Origin: Bacteroidales bacterium
GTDB lineage: Bacteria > Bacteroidota > Bacteroidia > Bacteroidales > UBA932
Assembly: GCA_009784635.1 (NCBI GenBank)
Contig: WRBG01000018.1
Span: forward strand, 1-18,724
Length of the DNA stretch: 18,724 bases
Direction: 5' to 3'
Positions 6,600 through 13,662 of the stretch are shown piece by piece; within the stretch, counting starts at the first letter, position 1; every line of letters starts with the position of its first letter. The notes beneath the pieces are model-generated. The model worked only from the letters and a program-made list of their open reading frames with translations, did not search any database and was not told the origin of the DNA. The position numbers and the translations under genes were made by a program.

Positions 6600-7424
6600 A
6601 TGGCAGTACGTAAGTTTAAACCGGTAACACCCGGTACGCGACATAAAGTAATCAGCGCCTTTGACGACATTACCTGTGCAACGCCCGAAAAATCGTTGCT
6701 GCAACCCCTGCACAAATCAGGCGGTCGCAATCGGCAGGGTAAAATGACGATGCGCTACCTTGGCGGAGGACACAAACGCCAATACCGTATCATTGACTTT
6801 TTGCGGAACAAAGACGGCATGGCCGCCACCGTAAAAACCATTGAATATGACCCTAACCGCAGCGCACGGATTGCCTTGGTAGTCTATGCAGACGGAGAAA
6901 AGCGTTATATTATAGCTCCTAACGGACTTAAAGTAGGACAAACGATTGAATCGGGAACAGGCATTGCCCCCGAAACGGGAAATACGCTTCTACTTGCAGA
7001 AATTCCTCTGGGAACCTTGGTACACAACATTGAGCTTAGACCCGGACAGGGAGCCGCTATGGCCCGCAGCGCCGGAACCTATGCTCAGCTGACCGCCCGC
7101 GAGGGGGGCCACGCCATTCTAAGACTGCCTTCGGGCGAGGTCCGCATGGTGTTAACCTCCTGCCGCGCCACAGTCGGCACCGTATCTAACCCGGACCATA
7201 ACTTGGAATCACATGGAAAAGCCGGACGTAATCGTTGGTTAGGCCGTCGTCCCCGTACCCGCGGGGTGGCCATGAATCCGGTAGACCATCCTATGGGCGG
7301 TGGAGAAGGTCGGGCTTCCGGCGGACATCCCCGTTCTCGCAAAGGTTTACCTGCCAAGGGATACAAGACTCGGAATCCCAAGAAGGCTTCCAAGAAGTTT
7401 ATTATTGAAAAAAGAAAAAAATAA
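6600..7424 (+). CDS. rplB: 50S ribosomal protein uL2
   Basis: 274 residues, full length. MAVRKFKPVTPGTRHKV opens the protein. The OB-fold and SH3-like domains carry GGGHKRQYRIIDF, EYDPNRSARIALV and YIIAPNGLKVGQ. The C-terminal NPVDHPMGGGEGR holds the conserved His needed for peptidyl-transferase centre function, then RSRKGLPAKGYKTRN and a Lys-rich end. It binds domain IV of 23S rRNA and bridges the subunits. Its place between rplW and rpsS is the universal order. Confidence 0.98.
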   Translation: MAVRKFKPVTPGTRHKVISAFDDITCATPEKSLLQPLHKSGGRNRQGKMTMRYLGGGHKRQYRIIDFLRNKDGMAATVKTIEYDPNRSARIALVVYADGEKRYIIAPNGLKVGQTIESGTGIAPETGNTLLLAEIPLGTLVHNIELRPGQGAAMARSAGTYAQLTAREGGHAILRLPSGEVRMVLTSCRATVGTVSNPDHNLESHGKAGRNRWLGRRPRTRGVAMNPVDHPMGGGEGRASGGHPRSRKGLPAKGYKTRNPKKASKKFIIEKRKK

Positions 7425-7443
7425 CGGAATAACTGTATAAAGT

Positions 7444-7710
7444 ATGAGTCGTTCACTAAAAAAAGGCCCGTTTATTGAGTCAAGCCTCGAAAAGAGAGTC
7501 CTTGCCATAAACGAAGGCAAATCAAAAAAAGAAGTCCTCAAGACTTGGTCTCGCGCCAGTATGATTTCTCCGGACTTTGTAGGCCACACTATTGCCGTAC
7601 ATAACGGAAACAAGTTCATTCCGGTATATGTTACGGAGAATATGGTTGGTCACAAGCTCGGCGAATTTGCGCCCACCCGGACCTTTAAAGGCCATTCGGG
7701 CAATCGTTAA
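7444..7710 (+). CDS. rpsS: 30S ribosomal protein uS19
   Basis: 88 residues. MSRSLKKGPFIESSLEKRV, KTWSRASMISPDFVGHTIAV and FIPVYVTENMVGHKLGEFAPTR show uS19 in full; the C-terminal FKGHSGNR is typical of the phylum. It sits in the 30S head next to uS13 and contacts A-site tRNA and the bridge region. It follows rplB after 19 nt and precedes rplV by 29 nt. No promoter box is seen in either gap. Confidence 0.98.
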   Translation: MSRSLKKGPFIESSLEKRVLAINEGKSKKEVLKTWSRASMISPDFVGHTIAVHNGNKFIPVYVTENMVGHKLGEFAPTRTFKGHSGNR

Positions 7711-7739
7711 TTTAATCATATGTAATAGAAATTTACAAA

Positions 7740-8156
7740 ATGGGAGCTCGAAAAAGAGAAATGGCCGAAAGGCAAAAAGAAATAAGGAAACAAACAGCTT
7801 TCGCAAAGTTGAATGATGTTCCGACCTCGCCCCGCAAAATGCGCTTGGTTGCGGATTTGGTAAGGGGCGTAGAAGTAAACCGCGCTTTGGATATTCTAAA
7901 ATATACCAAAAGGGAAGCCTCGATGCGTTTAGAAAAGCTACTCAAATCGGCTATTGCCAACTGGGAAGCCAAAAACGAGGCGGACCGTAAAGAATTAGAA
8001 AATGGAAACGTGCACGTTAAAACGATTATGGTGGGAGGGGGTACCCAATTAAAGCGTATCCGCACAGCGCCCCAAGGCCGGGCCGCCCGCATTCGCAAGC
8101 GTTCTAATCACGTTACTATTGTATTGGATAAAAAACCCCAAACCGAAAAATTATAG
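7740..8156 (+). CDS. rplV: 50S ribosomal protein uL22
   Basis: 138 residues. The core AKLNDVPTSPRKMRLVADLV, SAIANWEAKNE and the hairpin loop ending PQGRAARIRKRSNHVTIVL are diagnostic. The hairpin lines the exit tunnel with uL4 and is where macrolide-resistance changes occur in other species. The N-terminal MGARKRE-AER-KE is shared by Bacteroidota homologues, which supports the ATG at 7740 over the ATG seven codons later. The stop is followed 10 nt later by rpsC. Confidence 0.97.
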   Translation: MGARKREMAERQKEIRKQTAFAKLNDVPTSPRKMRLVADLVRGVEVNRALDILKYTKREASMRLEKLLKSAIANWEAKNEADRKELENGNVHVKTIMVGGGTQLKRIRTAPQGRAARIRKRSNHVTIVLDKKPQTEKL

Positions 8157-8159
8157 GAG
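8155..8159 (+). promoter_or_regulatory. Shine-Dalgarno-like AGGAG before rpsC
   Basis: AGGAG with a 7-nt spacer to the ATG at 8167. It supports that start over the in-frame upstream ATG at 8119, which lies inside rplV. Clear Shine-Dalgarno sites are rare in this phylum. It overlaps the rplV stop codon, so reinitiation is possible. Confidence 0.5.
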
Positions 8160-8166
8160 TACATTT

Positions 8167-9018
8167 ATGGGACAAAAAACAAACCCAATTAGCAACCGTA
8201 TAGGTATTATTCGTGGCTGGGACTCCAATTGGTACGGGGGAACCGACTACGCTTCCAAGATTTTGGAAGACGCCAAAATTCGTGAATATTTAACCACCCG
8301 CCTTGCCAAGGCCAGCCTGTCTAAGATAGTCATCGAACGCACCTTAAAGCTGATTACCGTAACCATCCACACCGCCCGTCCCGGGATTATTATTGGAAAA
8401 GGCGGTACAGAAGTAGACAAGCTCAAAGAGGAATTAAAGAAAATCTCCAACAAAGAGGTTCAGATTAACATCTTTGAAATCAAACGTCCCGAGTTGGACG
8501 CTACCATTGTTGCCAACAATATTGCCCGTCAAGTAGAGGGTAGGGTCTCTTACCGCCGCGCCATTAAAATGGCCATGGCTTCTACCATCCGCATGGGGGC
8601 AGAAGGCATTAAGGTGTTGATTAGCGGACGTTTGGCCGGAGCTGAAATGGCCCGTCGCGAGATGCTCAAAGAGGGACGTACCCCTTTGCATACCTTCCGT
8701 GCCGACATTGACTATGCTTTGGCCGAAGCCCATACCAAAGTAGGCGTTTTAGGCATTAAAGTATGGATTTGCAACGGAGAGGTCTACGGAAAACGCGACT
8801 TGTCGCCCAACATAGGCACTTCTGCCGCCGGCACCGGTTCTTCCTCCATGGGCGGAGAACGCCGCAACGACAGAGGTGAGCGCCGCGACCGTCGTGACCG
8901 CCGTGGCGGCGGAGACCGTGACCGTCGTGGCGGAGACCGTGGAGACCGTCGTGGCGGAGACCGTGACCGTCGTGGCGGAGGCGGAGACCGTCGTGGCGGG
9001 CCGCGTGGGCCCCGTTAG
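8167..9018 (+). CDS. rpsC: 30S ribosomal protein uS3 with long Arg/Gly/Asp tail
   Basis: 283 residues; uS3 is usually about 210-250. MGQKTNPISNRIGIIRGWDS opens the protein, the KH domain carries IIIGKGG (75-80), and the C-domain has NNIARQVEGRVSYRRAIKMA, EGRTPLHTFRADIDYA and GIKVWICNGEVYGKRDL. uS3 forms the mRNA entry site with uS4 and uS5 and has helicase function. From residue 231 to 283 the protein is almost only Arg, Gly and Asp, in DRRGG/DRDRRGG units encoded by near-identical repeats of GACCGTCGTGGCGGA; this looks like expansion by slippage. Variable basic tails on uS3 occur in the phylum, but this is a long RGG-like one. The start at 8167 matches the universal MGQK. rplP, which normally follows, is absent. 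Confidence 0.97.
   Translation: MGQKTNPISNRIGIIRGWDSNWYGGTDYASKILEDAKIREYLTTRLAKASLSKIVIERTLKLITVTIHTARPGIIIGKGGTEVDKLKEELKKISNKEVQINIFEIKRPELDATIVANNIARQVEGRVSYRRAIKMAMASTIRMGAEGIKVLISGRLAGAEMARREMLKEGRTPLHTFRADIDYALAEAHTKVGVLGIKVWICNGEVYGKRDLSPNIGTSAAGTGSSSMGGERRNDRGERRDRRDRRGGGDRDRRGGDRGDRRGGDRDRRGGGGDRRGGPRGPR
8900..9010 (+). repeat. Tandem-like repeats in the rpsC tail
   Basis: At least four imperfect direct copies of ACCGTCGTGGCGG, spaced 15-30 nt apart, code for the DRRGG repeats at the uS3 C-terminus. Spacing is always a multiple of three, so the frame is kept. Copy number is likely to vary between relatives. Confidence 0.85.
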
Positions 9019-9025
9019 TGCTATA

Positions 9026-9039
9026 CCGCCCCTTGGCGG
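9026..9039 (+). other. Short hairpin after rpsC, not a terminator
   Basis: CCGCC, loop CCTT, GGCGG lies 8 nt after the rpsC stop. There is no T-run after it, so read-through into the serine hydrolase gene 20 nt later is expected. It could pause polymerase or block 3' decay. Confidence 0.4.
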
Positions 9040-9058
9040 AATCTAAAACCTAATCATC

Positions 9059-10270
9059 ATGCGAAAAACAATTCTCTCCTCCCTCCTTCTATTTGCGCTA
9101 TGCGCATCAGTAGGTTGCGCGCCTGTATCCGACTCGGTTCGTCGCACCACGCCCGAAAAAGCGGGCTTGAATCCTGCGAAATTAGTCCTTGTTGACGACA
9201 TTATCAATGAGTCTATCGAAAAGAAAGAAATCCCCGGAGCCGTTTTGGCCATTGTGCGCGACCAATCGTTAGCCTACTTAAAGGCCTACGGCAATAAATC
9301 GGTATACCCCGAAGTAGAACCGATGACCGTAAACACTGTTTTCGACTTGGCGTCCGTAAGCAAGCCGGTCGGCTGCGCCCTTTCCATCATGCACTTGGTA
9401 GAAAGCGGAAGACTCCGGCTTAGCGACCCGGTATCTATGTATATCCCCAACTTTATGCCCTATGTTGACCCCCTAACCGGCGAAAGAGTTCAGATTCGGG
9501 TCGTTGACCTGTTGACCCACTCATCGGGATTGCCCGGATACATTACGGCCACGCGATTGACCGAAAAATACGGCTCTCCCAATCCACAGGCTTTGATAGA
9601 TTCCATTGCAACAACCGGCAGAGACTTTAGGCCCACTACCCGCTTCCGCTATGGTTGCACCAATTTCATTGCCCTGCAACACGTATTGGAAAACATTACC
9701 GGTGAAAAATTGTGTGATTATGCCCAAAAGAACATTTTTGACGTTTTAGGCATGAAACATACGACCTTTAATCCCACGGGAGAGGTTTTAGCCTTGGTTG
9801 CTCCCACAGAAAAACAGGCCGATGGCTCGGTTTTACGGGGCAGGGTTCATGACCCCTTGGCCCTGCTGTTAAACGACGGTAATTCGGGAAATGCCGGAGT
9901 TTTCTCCAATGCCGAGGATTTGGCATTGTTGGCAGCGGCCTTGATGAACGGCGGCGCATACAACGGAAAACGTATTTTAAGCCCCTTGACGGTAGAAACC
10001 ATGACCCGCATCCCCGAAGAAGTCAAGTCTTTGGGACGCTCCTTGGGCTGGGATAATTATTCTTCTTACTCCTCCAACAACGGCAATCTTTTTGACCCGA
10101 CCAGAACCTACGGACATACCGGTTATACCGGCACTTCCATGGTGATTGACCCCGTATCCAAGACTGCGGTTATTTTATTGGCGAACAGGGTGCATCCCGA
10201 AGACGTAGGCAGCGTAACACGCTTGCGGGCTTTGGTGGCCAACGCGGTAGCCGGCGCTGTCACTAAGTAA
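9059..10270 (+). CDS. Serine hydrolase of the beta-lactamase/penicillin-binding fold, lipoprotein
   Basis: 403 residues. A lipoprotein signal ends in ASVG-C20, so it should be lipid-anchored in the envelope. The domain (about 40-400) belongs to the beta-lactamase-related serine hydrolases (class C/DD-peptidase/esterase EstB group). The nucleophile motif is S99-V-S-K102 in FDLASVSKP. LLTHSSGLPGY is the usual next block. The third motif near residue 350 is GHTGYTGTS, the HTG form of KTG. The second motif, normally Y-S-N, is Y198-G-C here, so substrate cannot be guessed; esterase or peptidase action on cell-wall fragments is more likely than antibiotic resistance. It lies 40 nt behind rpsC without a promoter box and is followed by the DUF5686 gene after 56 nt, so it may be read through from the ribosomal cluster. 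Confidence 0.9.
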   Translation: MRKTILSSLLLFALCASVGCAPVSDSVRRTTPEKAGLNPAKLVLVDDIINESIEKKEIPGAVLAIVRDQSLAYLKAYGNKSVYPEVEPMTVNTVFDLASVSKPVGCALSIMHLVESGRLRLSDPVSMYIPNFMPYVDPLTGERVQIRVVDLLTHSSGLPGYITATRLTEKYGSPNPQALIDSIATTGRDFRPTTRFRYGCTNFIALQHVLENITGEKLCDYAQKNIFDVLGMKHTTFNPTGEVLALVAPTEKQADGSVLRGRVHDPLALLLNDGNSGNAGVFSNAEDLALLAAALMNGGAYNGKRILSPLTVETMTRIPEEVKSLGRSLGWDNYSSYSSNNGNLFDPTRTYGHTGYTGTSMVIDPVSKTAVILLANRVHPEDVGSVTRLRALVANAVAGAVTK

Positions 10271-10326
10271 TAACCAAGTGCGGCACTGTTTTTGCAGGGG
10301 CACAGGGTAGAACTTATTCGCAGAAC

Positions 10327-12942
10327 ATGAAAAAATCTTTGTTCTTGTTGCCTTGCGTCTTTGTGCTGTGTATCCCCTCTCTGCATGCCCAGTATCTGAC
10401 GGGCCGTGTATTAGACCGGACTCAAGAGCCGGTGGCTTATGCCACCATATACATCACAGAACTGCAACAGGGAGTGGTGGCCAATGCCTCAGGAGTGTTT
10501 GAACTGGCGGCTCCGGCAGGGAGCTATCAGTTGGTTGTCACCTGCATGGGCTACCAAACGACCAGATTGAGTTGGGCCTCCGAGCCTAAAACAGAAGGCT
10601 CATTAAAGACAATTATCTTGGAAGAAGCGGCCTATCAGATTGCGCCCGTGTATGTAACCGCCAACAGGGAAGACCCCGCTTACACCATTATGCGTAAGGC
10701 CATTGGTATGGCTCCTTATTACCGGAATATTGTGGAGAGCTATACGGCCGAAGTATACCTAAAAGGAACCATGCAGGTGACAAAACTTAGGGGAATGGCT
10801 TATTTGGCCCTAAACAGGGAGCAGCGGGCGGCCATCAGAGACCTTTCCAGTATTCAAGAATCTGTGAGCGAGATTCAATTCACGGCCCCCGACAAGTATG
10901 TGCAAACCATTAAATCCGAAAAAACGGCGGCCAATGTGGATTTAAAAAAGTTAGGCATGGGAGAAAACGATATTCAAATGGGGTTGGCCAATTTGAACAT
11001 TTACAGCAATCGTCCCAATATGCCGTTGGCGTCCAATGCCTTTCAAAATTATGCCTTTAAATACCTCGGCGATTCCGAGATTGATGGGCAATGGGTAGCC
11101 AAAATACAGGTAACGCCCAGACGCAAAGCCAATGATTTGTTTACCGGATATTTGTTTATCGTGCGGGAGAAATGGTGCGTACAGTCGTTGGACTTGAGTC
11201 TTTCCCAACAATACATCAAAGCCGGCGCCCAGCAAATCTACCGCTTTGTGTCGGACGATATACTTTTGCCGGTTAGCTACAGCATTAGAGGAGAATGGGA
11301 CGGTTTGGGATTGGGGGCCAACGGACAATTTTCCGGTTCCATCAAATATACCGATGTACGTCAAAATCAGCGAATCGCAAGGGTCGCCCCTACAGGAAGC
11401 GAGCCTATTCAACAGGCTCAAAATCTGTTAGATAAGCAAGAGTTAACGCAAAGGGACATGCGTGAATTGCGCAGAATCCAAGACCAAGCTGTTGCCGCCG
11501 TTCGGGAGGAAGAACGCAGGGAGCGGGACGAAAAGCCTTCTTTAGAGGTTGTAAACAACTACAGGATTGTGAAGGACAGCCTGCGCCTGCAACAGGATTC
11601 GGCCTACTGGGCTTTGATGCGTCCTGCTCCTTTGAACTTTAGAGAATTAGAGCTTTTTACCATCAGCGATTCGATTAAAGCAGCCCCTTATACCCCCGAA
11701 GGCAAACGGCGGAAAAATATAGAAATAGCCAAAGGCGTATTGGGCAGCGGCTATACCTTTACCCCCGATTCTTTGTGGCGGATTAGCTATTCCGGAATGA
11801 TTAATCCCTTTGAATCCTCCTACAACACGGTGGATGGATGGGTCTATGGACAGGCGCTGAGGTTGAGGAGAGAAACCAAAAACAACGGCTACATACAACT
11901 GCGGGGACGGGCCTCTTGGGCCTTTTGTCGGCAGTCCTTGATGTGGAATGTCTTGGCCGAGCAACGCTATTGGGCCAACAGACGGGGTCACTGGGGATTG
12001 GGGGCATACGCCCAAACGCTGGACTTTGCCGGCGACCAAGGGGTTGGATTGGTGAACGAATGGTCCAGCCTGTTTTTCCGAATCAATCCGGCTCGTTTTT
12101 ACGAGGGCAGGGGGATTCAAGCGACCCACAGGATTGATATAGCCAACGGATTGGTTTGGAATTTAGGGTTTAAATGGGAAGACCGGCGGCCCTTGGACAA
12201 CCACAGCGATTACTCCTTTTTTTACGTGGATTCCCGCTCCTTTGCCCCCAACATTCCCGACAACAGTCCGTATGTATCAGACAATCCCGCCTTGGTCGGC
12301 CCCAATCGGGCCGCTGTAATACGTATGGGTATTTCTTATACCCCCAAGCGATACTACCGGATGCATGAGGGACGCAAAATTATGCTTTCATCCGATTATC
12401 CGACTTTTTCTGCCGAGTGGACAAAGGGCATACCCGGTTTGTGGGACTCCCAATCCCAATTCGATTTTGTGTCGGCGTCTGTGTCCCAGTCCAAAAATTT
12501 TGGCTACCACCGCACCATAGAATACCGGGCCCAAGCCGGAACCTTTCACCGAGCAAAGCTGTTGCATTTTGCCGACTTTCATCATATATACACCAACCAA
12601 AGCGGAGTGTCGCTCAGCCGCGATTTGAATACTTTTCAATTGCTTCAAACATACAGACTTTCCACCCCCCGGTGGTATGTGCAGGCCCATGTTAGGTATC
12701 AGACGCCTTATTTAGCGCTCAAGTACATTCCGATTTTTACCAATCCGATGATTCGAGAAGGCATACAGTTTTCTTACCTGTTGCAGCCCAACTTGAGGCA
12801 TTATACCGAATTGGGTTACTCCATGAACATTATCATGTTTAATGTGGGCGTCTTTGCAGGATTTGAGCAGGCTAAGTACCACCGTTGGGGCTTTCGGCTC
12901 TCCCTTCCCTTGGAACTTTTGGTAAGAGGACTGCGGTTGTAG
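10327..12942 (+). CDS. DUF5686 / carboxypeptidase-regulatory-like outer-membrane protein
   Basis: 871 residues. Signal peptide 1-21 (cut after SLHA), a CarboxypepD_reg-like domain at about 24-105 (GRVLDRTQEPVAYATIYI, VTCMGYQTTRLSW), then the DUF5686 signature at about 112-150 (ANREDPAYTIMRKAIGMAP, YYRNIVESYTAEVYLKG). A charged, probably helical stretch lies at about 371-403 (RRIQDQAVAAVREEERRERD), and the C-terminal half is rich in alternating aromatic strands ending in LSLPLELLVRGLRL, as in a beta-barrel. DUF5686 proteins are found only in Bacteroidota; their function is not established, and an outer-membrane role is inferred. No TonB plug was seen, so this is not a TonB receptor. The last 71 bp overlap the opposite-strand gene for the DUF6599-like protein. 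Confidence 0.9.
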   Translation: MKKSLFLLPCVFVLCIPSLHAQYLTGRVLDRTQEPVAYATIYITELQQGVVANASGVFELAAPAGSYQLVVTCMGYQTTRLSWASEPKTEGSLKTIILEEAAYQIAPVYVTANREDPAYTIMRKAIGMAPYYRNIVESYTAEVYLKGTMQVTKLRGMAYLALNREQRAAIRDLSSIQESVSEIQFTAPDKYVQTIKSEKTAANVDLKKLGMGENDIQMGLANLNIYSNRPNMPLASNAFQNYAFKYLGDSEIDGQWVAKIQVTPRRKANDLFTGYLFIVREKWCVQSLDLSLSQQYIKAGAQQIYRFVSDDILLPVSYSIRGEWDGLGLGANGQFSGSIKYTDVRQNQRIARVAPTGSEPIQQAQNLLDKQELTQRDMRELRRIQDQAVAAVREEERRERDEKPSLEVVNNYRIVKDSLRLQQDSAYWALMRPAPLNFRELELFTISDSIKAAPYTPEGKRRKNIEIAKGVLGSGYTFTPDSLWRISYSGMINPFESSYNTVDGWVYGQALRLRRETKNNGYIQLRGRASWAFCRQSLMWNVLAEQRYWANRRGHWGLGAYAQTLDFAGDQGVGLVNEWSSLFFRINPARFYEGRGIQATHRIDIANGLVWNLGFKWEDRRPLDNHSDYSFFYVDSRSFAPNIPDNSPYVSDNPALVGPNRAAVIRMGISYTPKRYYRMHEGRKIMLSSDYPTFSAEWTKGIPGLWDSQSQFDFVSASVSQSKNFGYHRTIEYRAQAGTFHRAKLLHFADFHHIYTNQSGVSLSRDLNTFQLLQTYRLSTPRWYVQAHVRYQTPYLALKYIPIFTNPMIREGIQFSYLLQPNLRHYTELGYSMNIIMFNVGVFAGFEQAKYHRWGFRLSLPLELLVRGLRL

Positions 12943-13660
12943 TGTCTTGTTCTACGCTTATATTGAAGTGCTTTTCGTTTGCAACATAAAAAGCTTTCGC
13001 ATCTTCTGCGGAGGCAAAGCGGACTTGTGCAGCAGGTTGTTTGGTTTCGGGGTCAATCCAAAGCCACATAGCATAGTTTTGAAAAGGAACAAAATGCTCT
13101 GCCCATGTAATATACGCAGTTGACAGTCCCAAATCTCCGCAAACATAATAAAGGTTTCCGGAATGGGATGCGGGAAAAAGAGAACGACCGGCCATTTGGG
13201 TATTATCGATATACGGATTTTGGGCTATAATCTCGGCGGCAAGCCGGTCAAGATATGGCAGGGCATCTATGGTTCTGTCTAAACACTTCAAAGTTACGTA
13301 CAGACGGTCATGATAAAATTGTAACAAGCCCGGAGTTAAACATTCAACAGGAAAGCGTTCGTCGGCCCTAAGGCATTTAAAGGCATGTATCGAATAGATA
13401 CCATAGGCATGTTCTTGGGTATCCATCAGATAATATTCTGCGATAAACGAAATTCCTTGATAGGCAAACCGTTGCTCTAATAGCTGTTGAAATCCGTATT
13501 CCAAAAAAAGGTCGGCTCCTCCATTGATAAATCCATACAGTCCGGGACCTTCAAAAGTACGCTCGTTTTTAATCTCAATCTGTTCAATAGATTGAGGGGT
13601 AAGGTAATTAAACGGGAGAATCGTTTGCAGCAGGACAAAGCTGCACAATTGGGCAAACAT
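12872..13660 (-). CDS. DUF6599-like exported protein
   Basis: 262 residues. The N-terminus MFAQLCSFVLLQTILPF looks like a short signal peptide. The block GLYGFINGGADLFLEYGFQQ (39-58) followed by AEYYLMDTQEHAYGIYS is the hallmark of DUF6599 proteins (pattern Y-I-GGAE-YFEYGF). Their function is unknown. It starts 2 nt after the stop of the DUF362 gene, so the two are surely one operon, and this pairing itself supports a shared envelope or redox-linked role (inference). The last about 23 codons lie antisense to the end of the DUF5686 gene; the tail PREGRAESPNGGT looks non-conserved and may have grown into the neighbour after loss of an earlier stop. No terminator is seen for either gene. Confidence 0.78.
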   Translation of the reverse strand: MFAQLCSFVLLQTILPFNYLTPQSIEQIEIKNERTFEGPGLYGFINGGADLFLEYGFQQLLEQRFAYQGISFIAEYYLMDTQEHAYGIYSIHAFKCLRADERFPVECLTPGLLQFYHDRLYVTLKCLDRTIDALPYLDRLAAEIIAQNPYIDNTQMAGRSLFPASHSGNLYYVCGDLGLSTAYITWAEHFVPFQNYAMWLWIDPETKQPAAQVRFASAEDAKAFYVANEKHFNISVEQDTTTAVLLPKVPREGRAESPNGGT

Positions 13661-13662
13661 AG

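Noticed and set aside
7085..7456. 123-codon leftward frame opposite rplB
   Set aside because: Shadow of rplB; composition follows the antisense of a ribosomal-protein gene.
8119..8166. Longer rpsC start at 8119
   Set aside because: Lies inside rplV; the universal MGQK start at 8167 has an AGGAG in front.
8900..9010. Repeats in rpsC as a CRISPR array or minisatellite element
   Set aside because: Units are short, imperfect, in frame and coding; no spacers of even length.
9026..9039. Hairpin after rpsC as a rho-independent terminator
   Set aside because: No T-run follows; only a 5-bp stem.
10279..10300. TGTTTTTG as a promoter for the DUF5686 gene
   Set aside because: The first position pair is TG instead of TA and no -33 TTTG is present; too weak to list as a feature.
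11647..12129. 160-codon leftward frame opposite the DUF5686 gene
   Set aside because: Shadow; the DUF5686 frame is continuous with signal peptide and domains.
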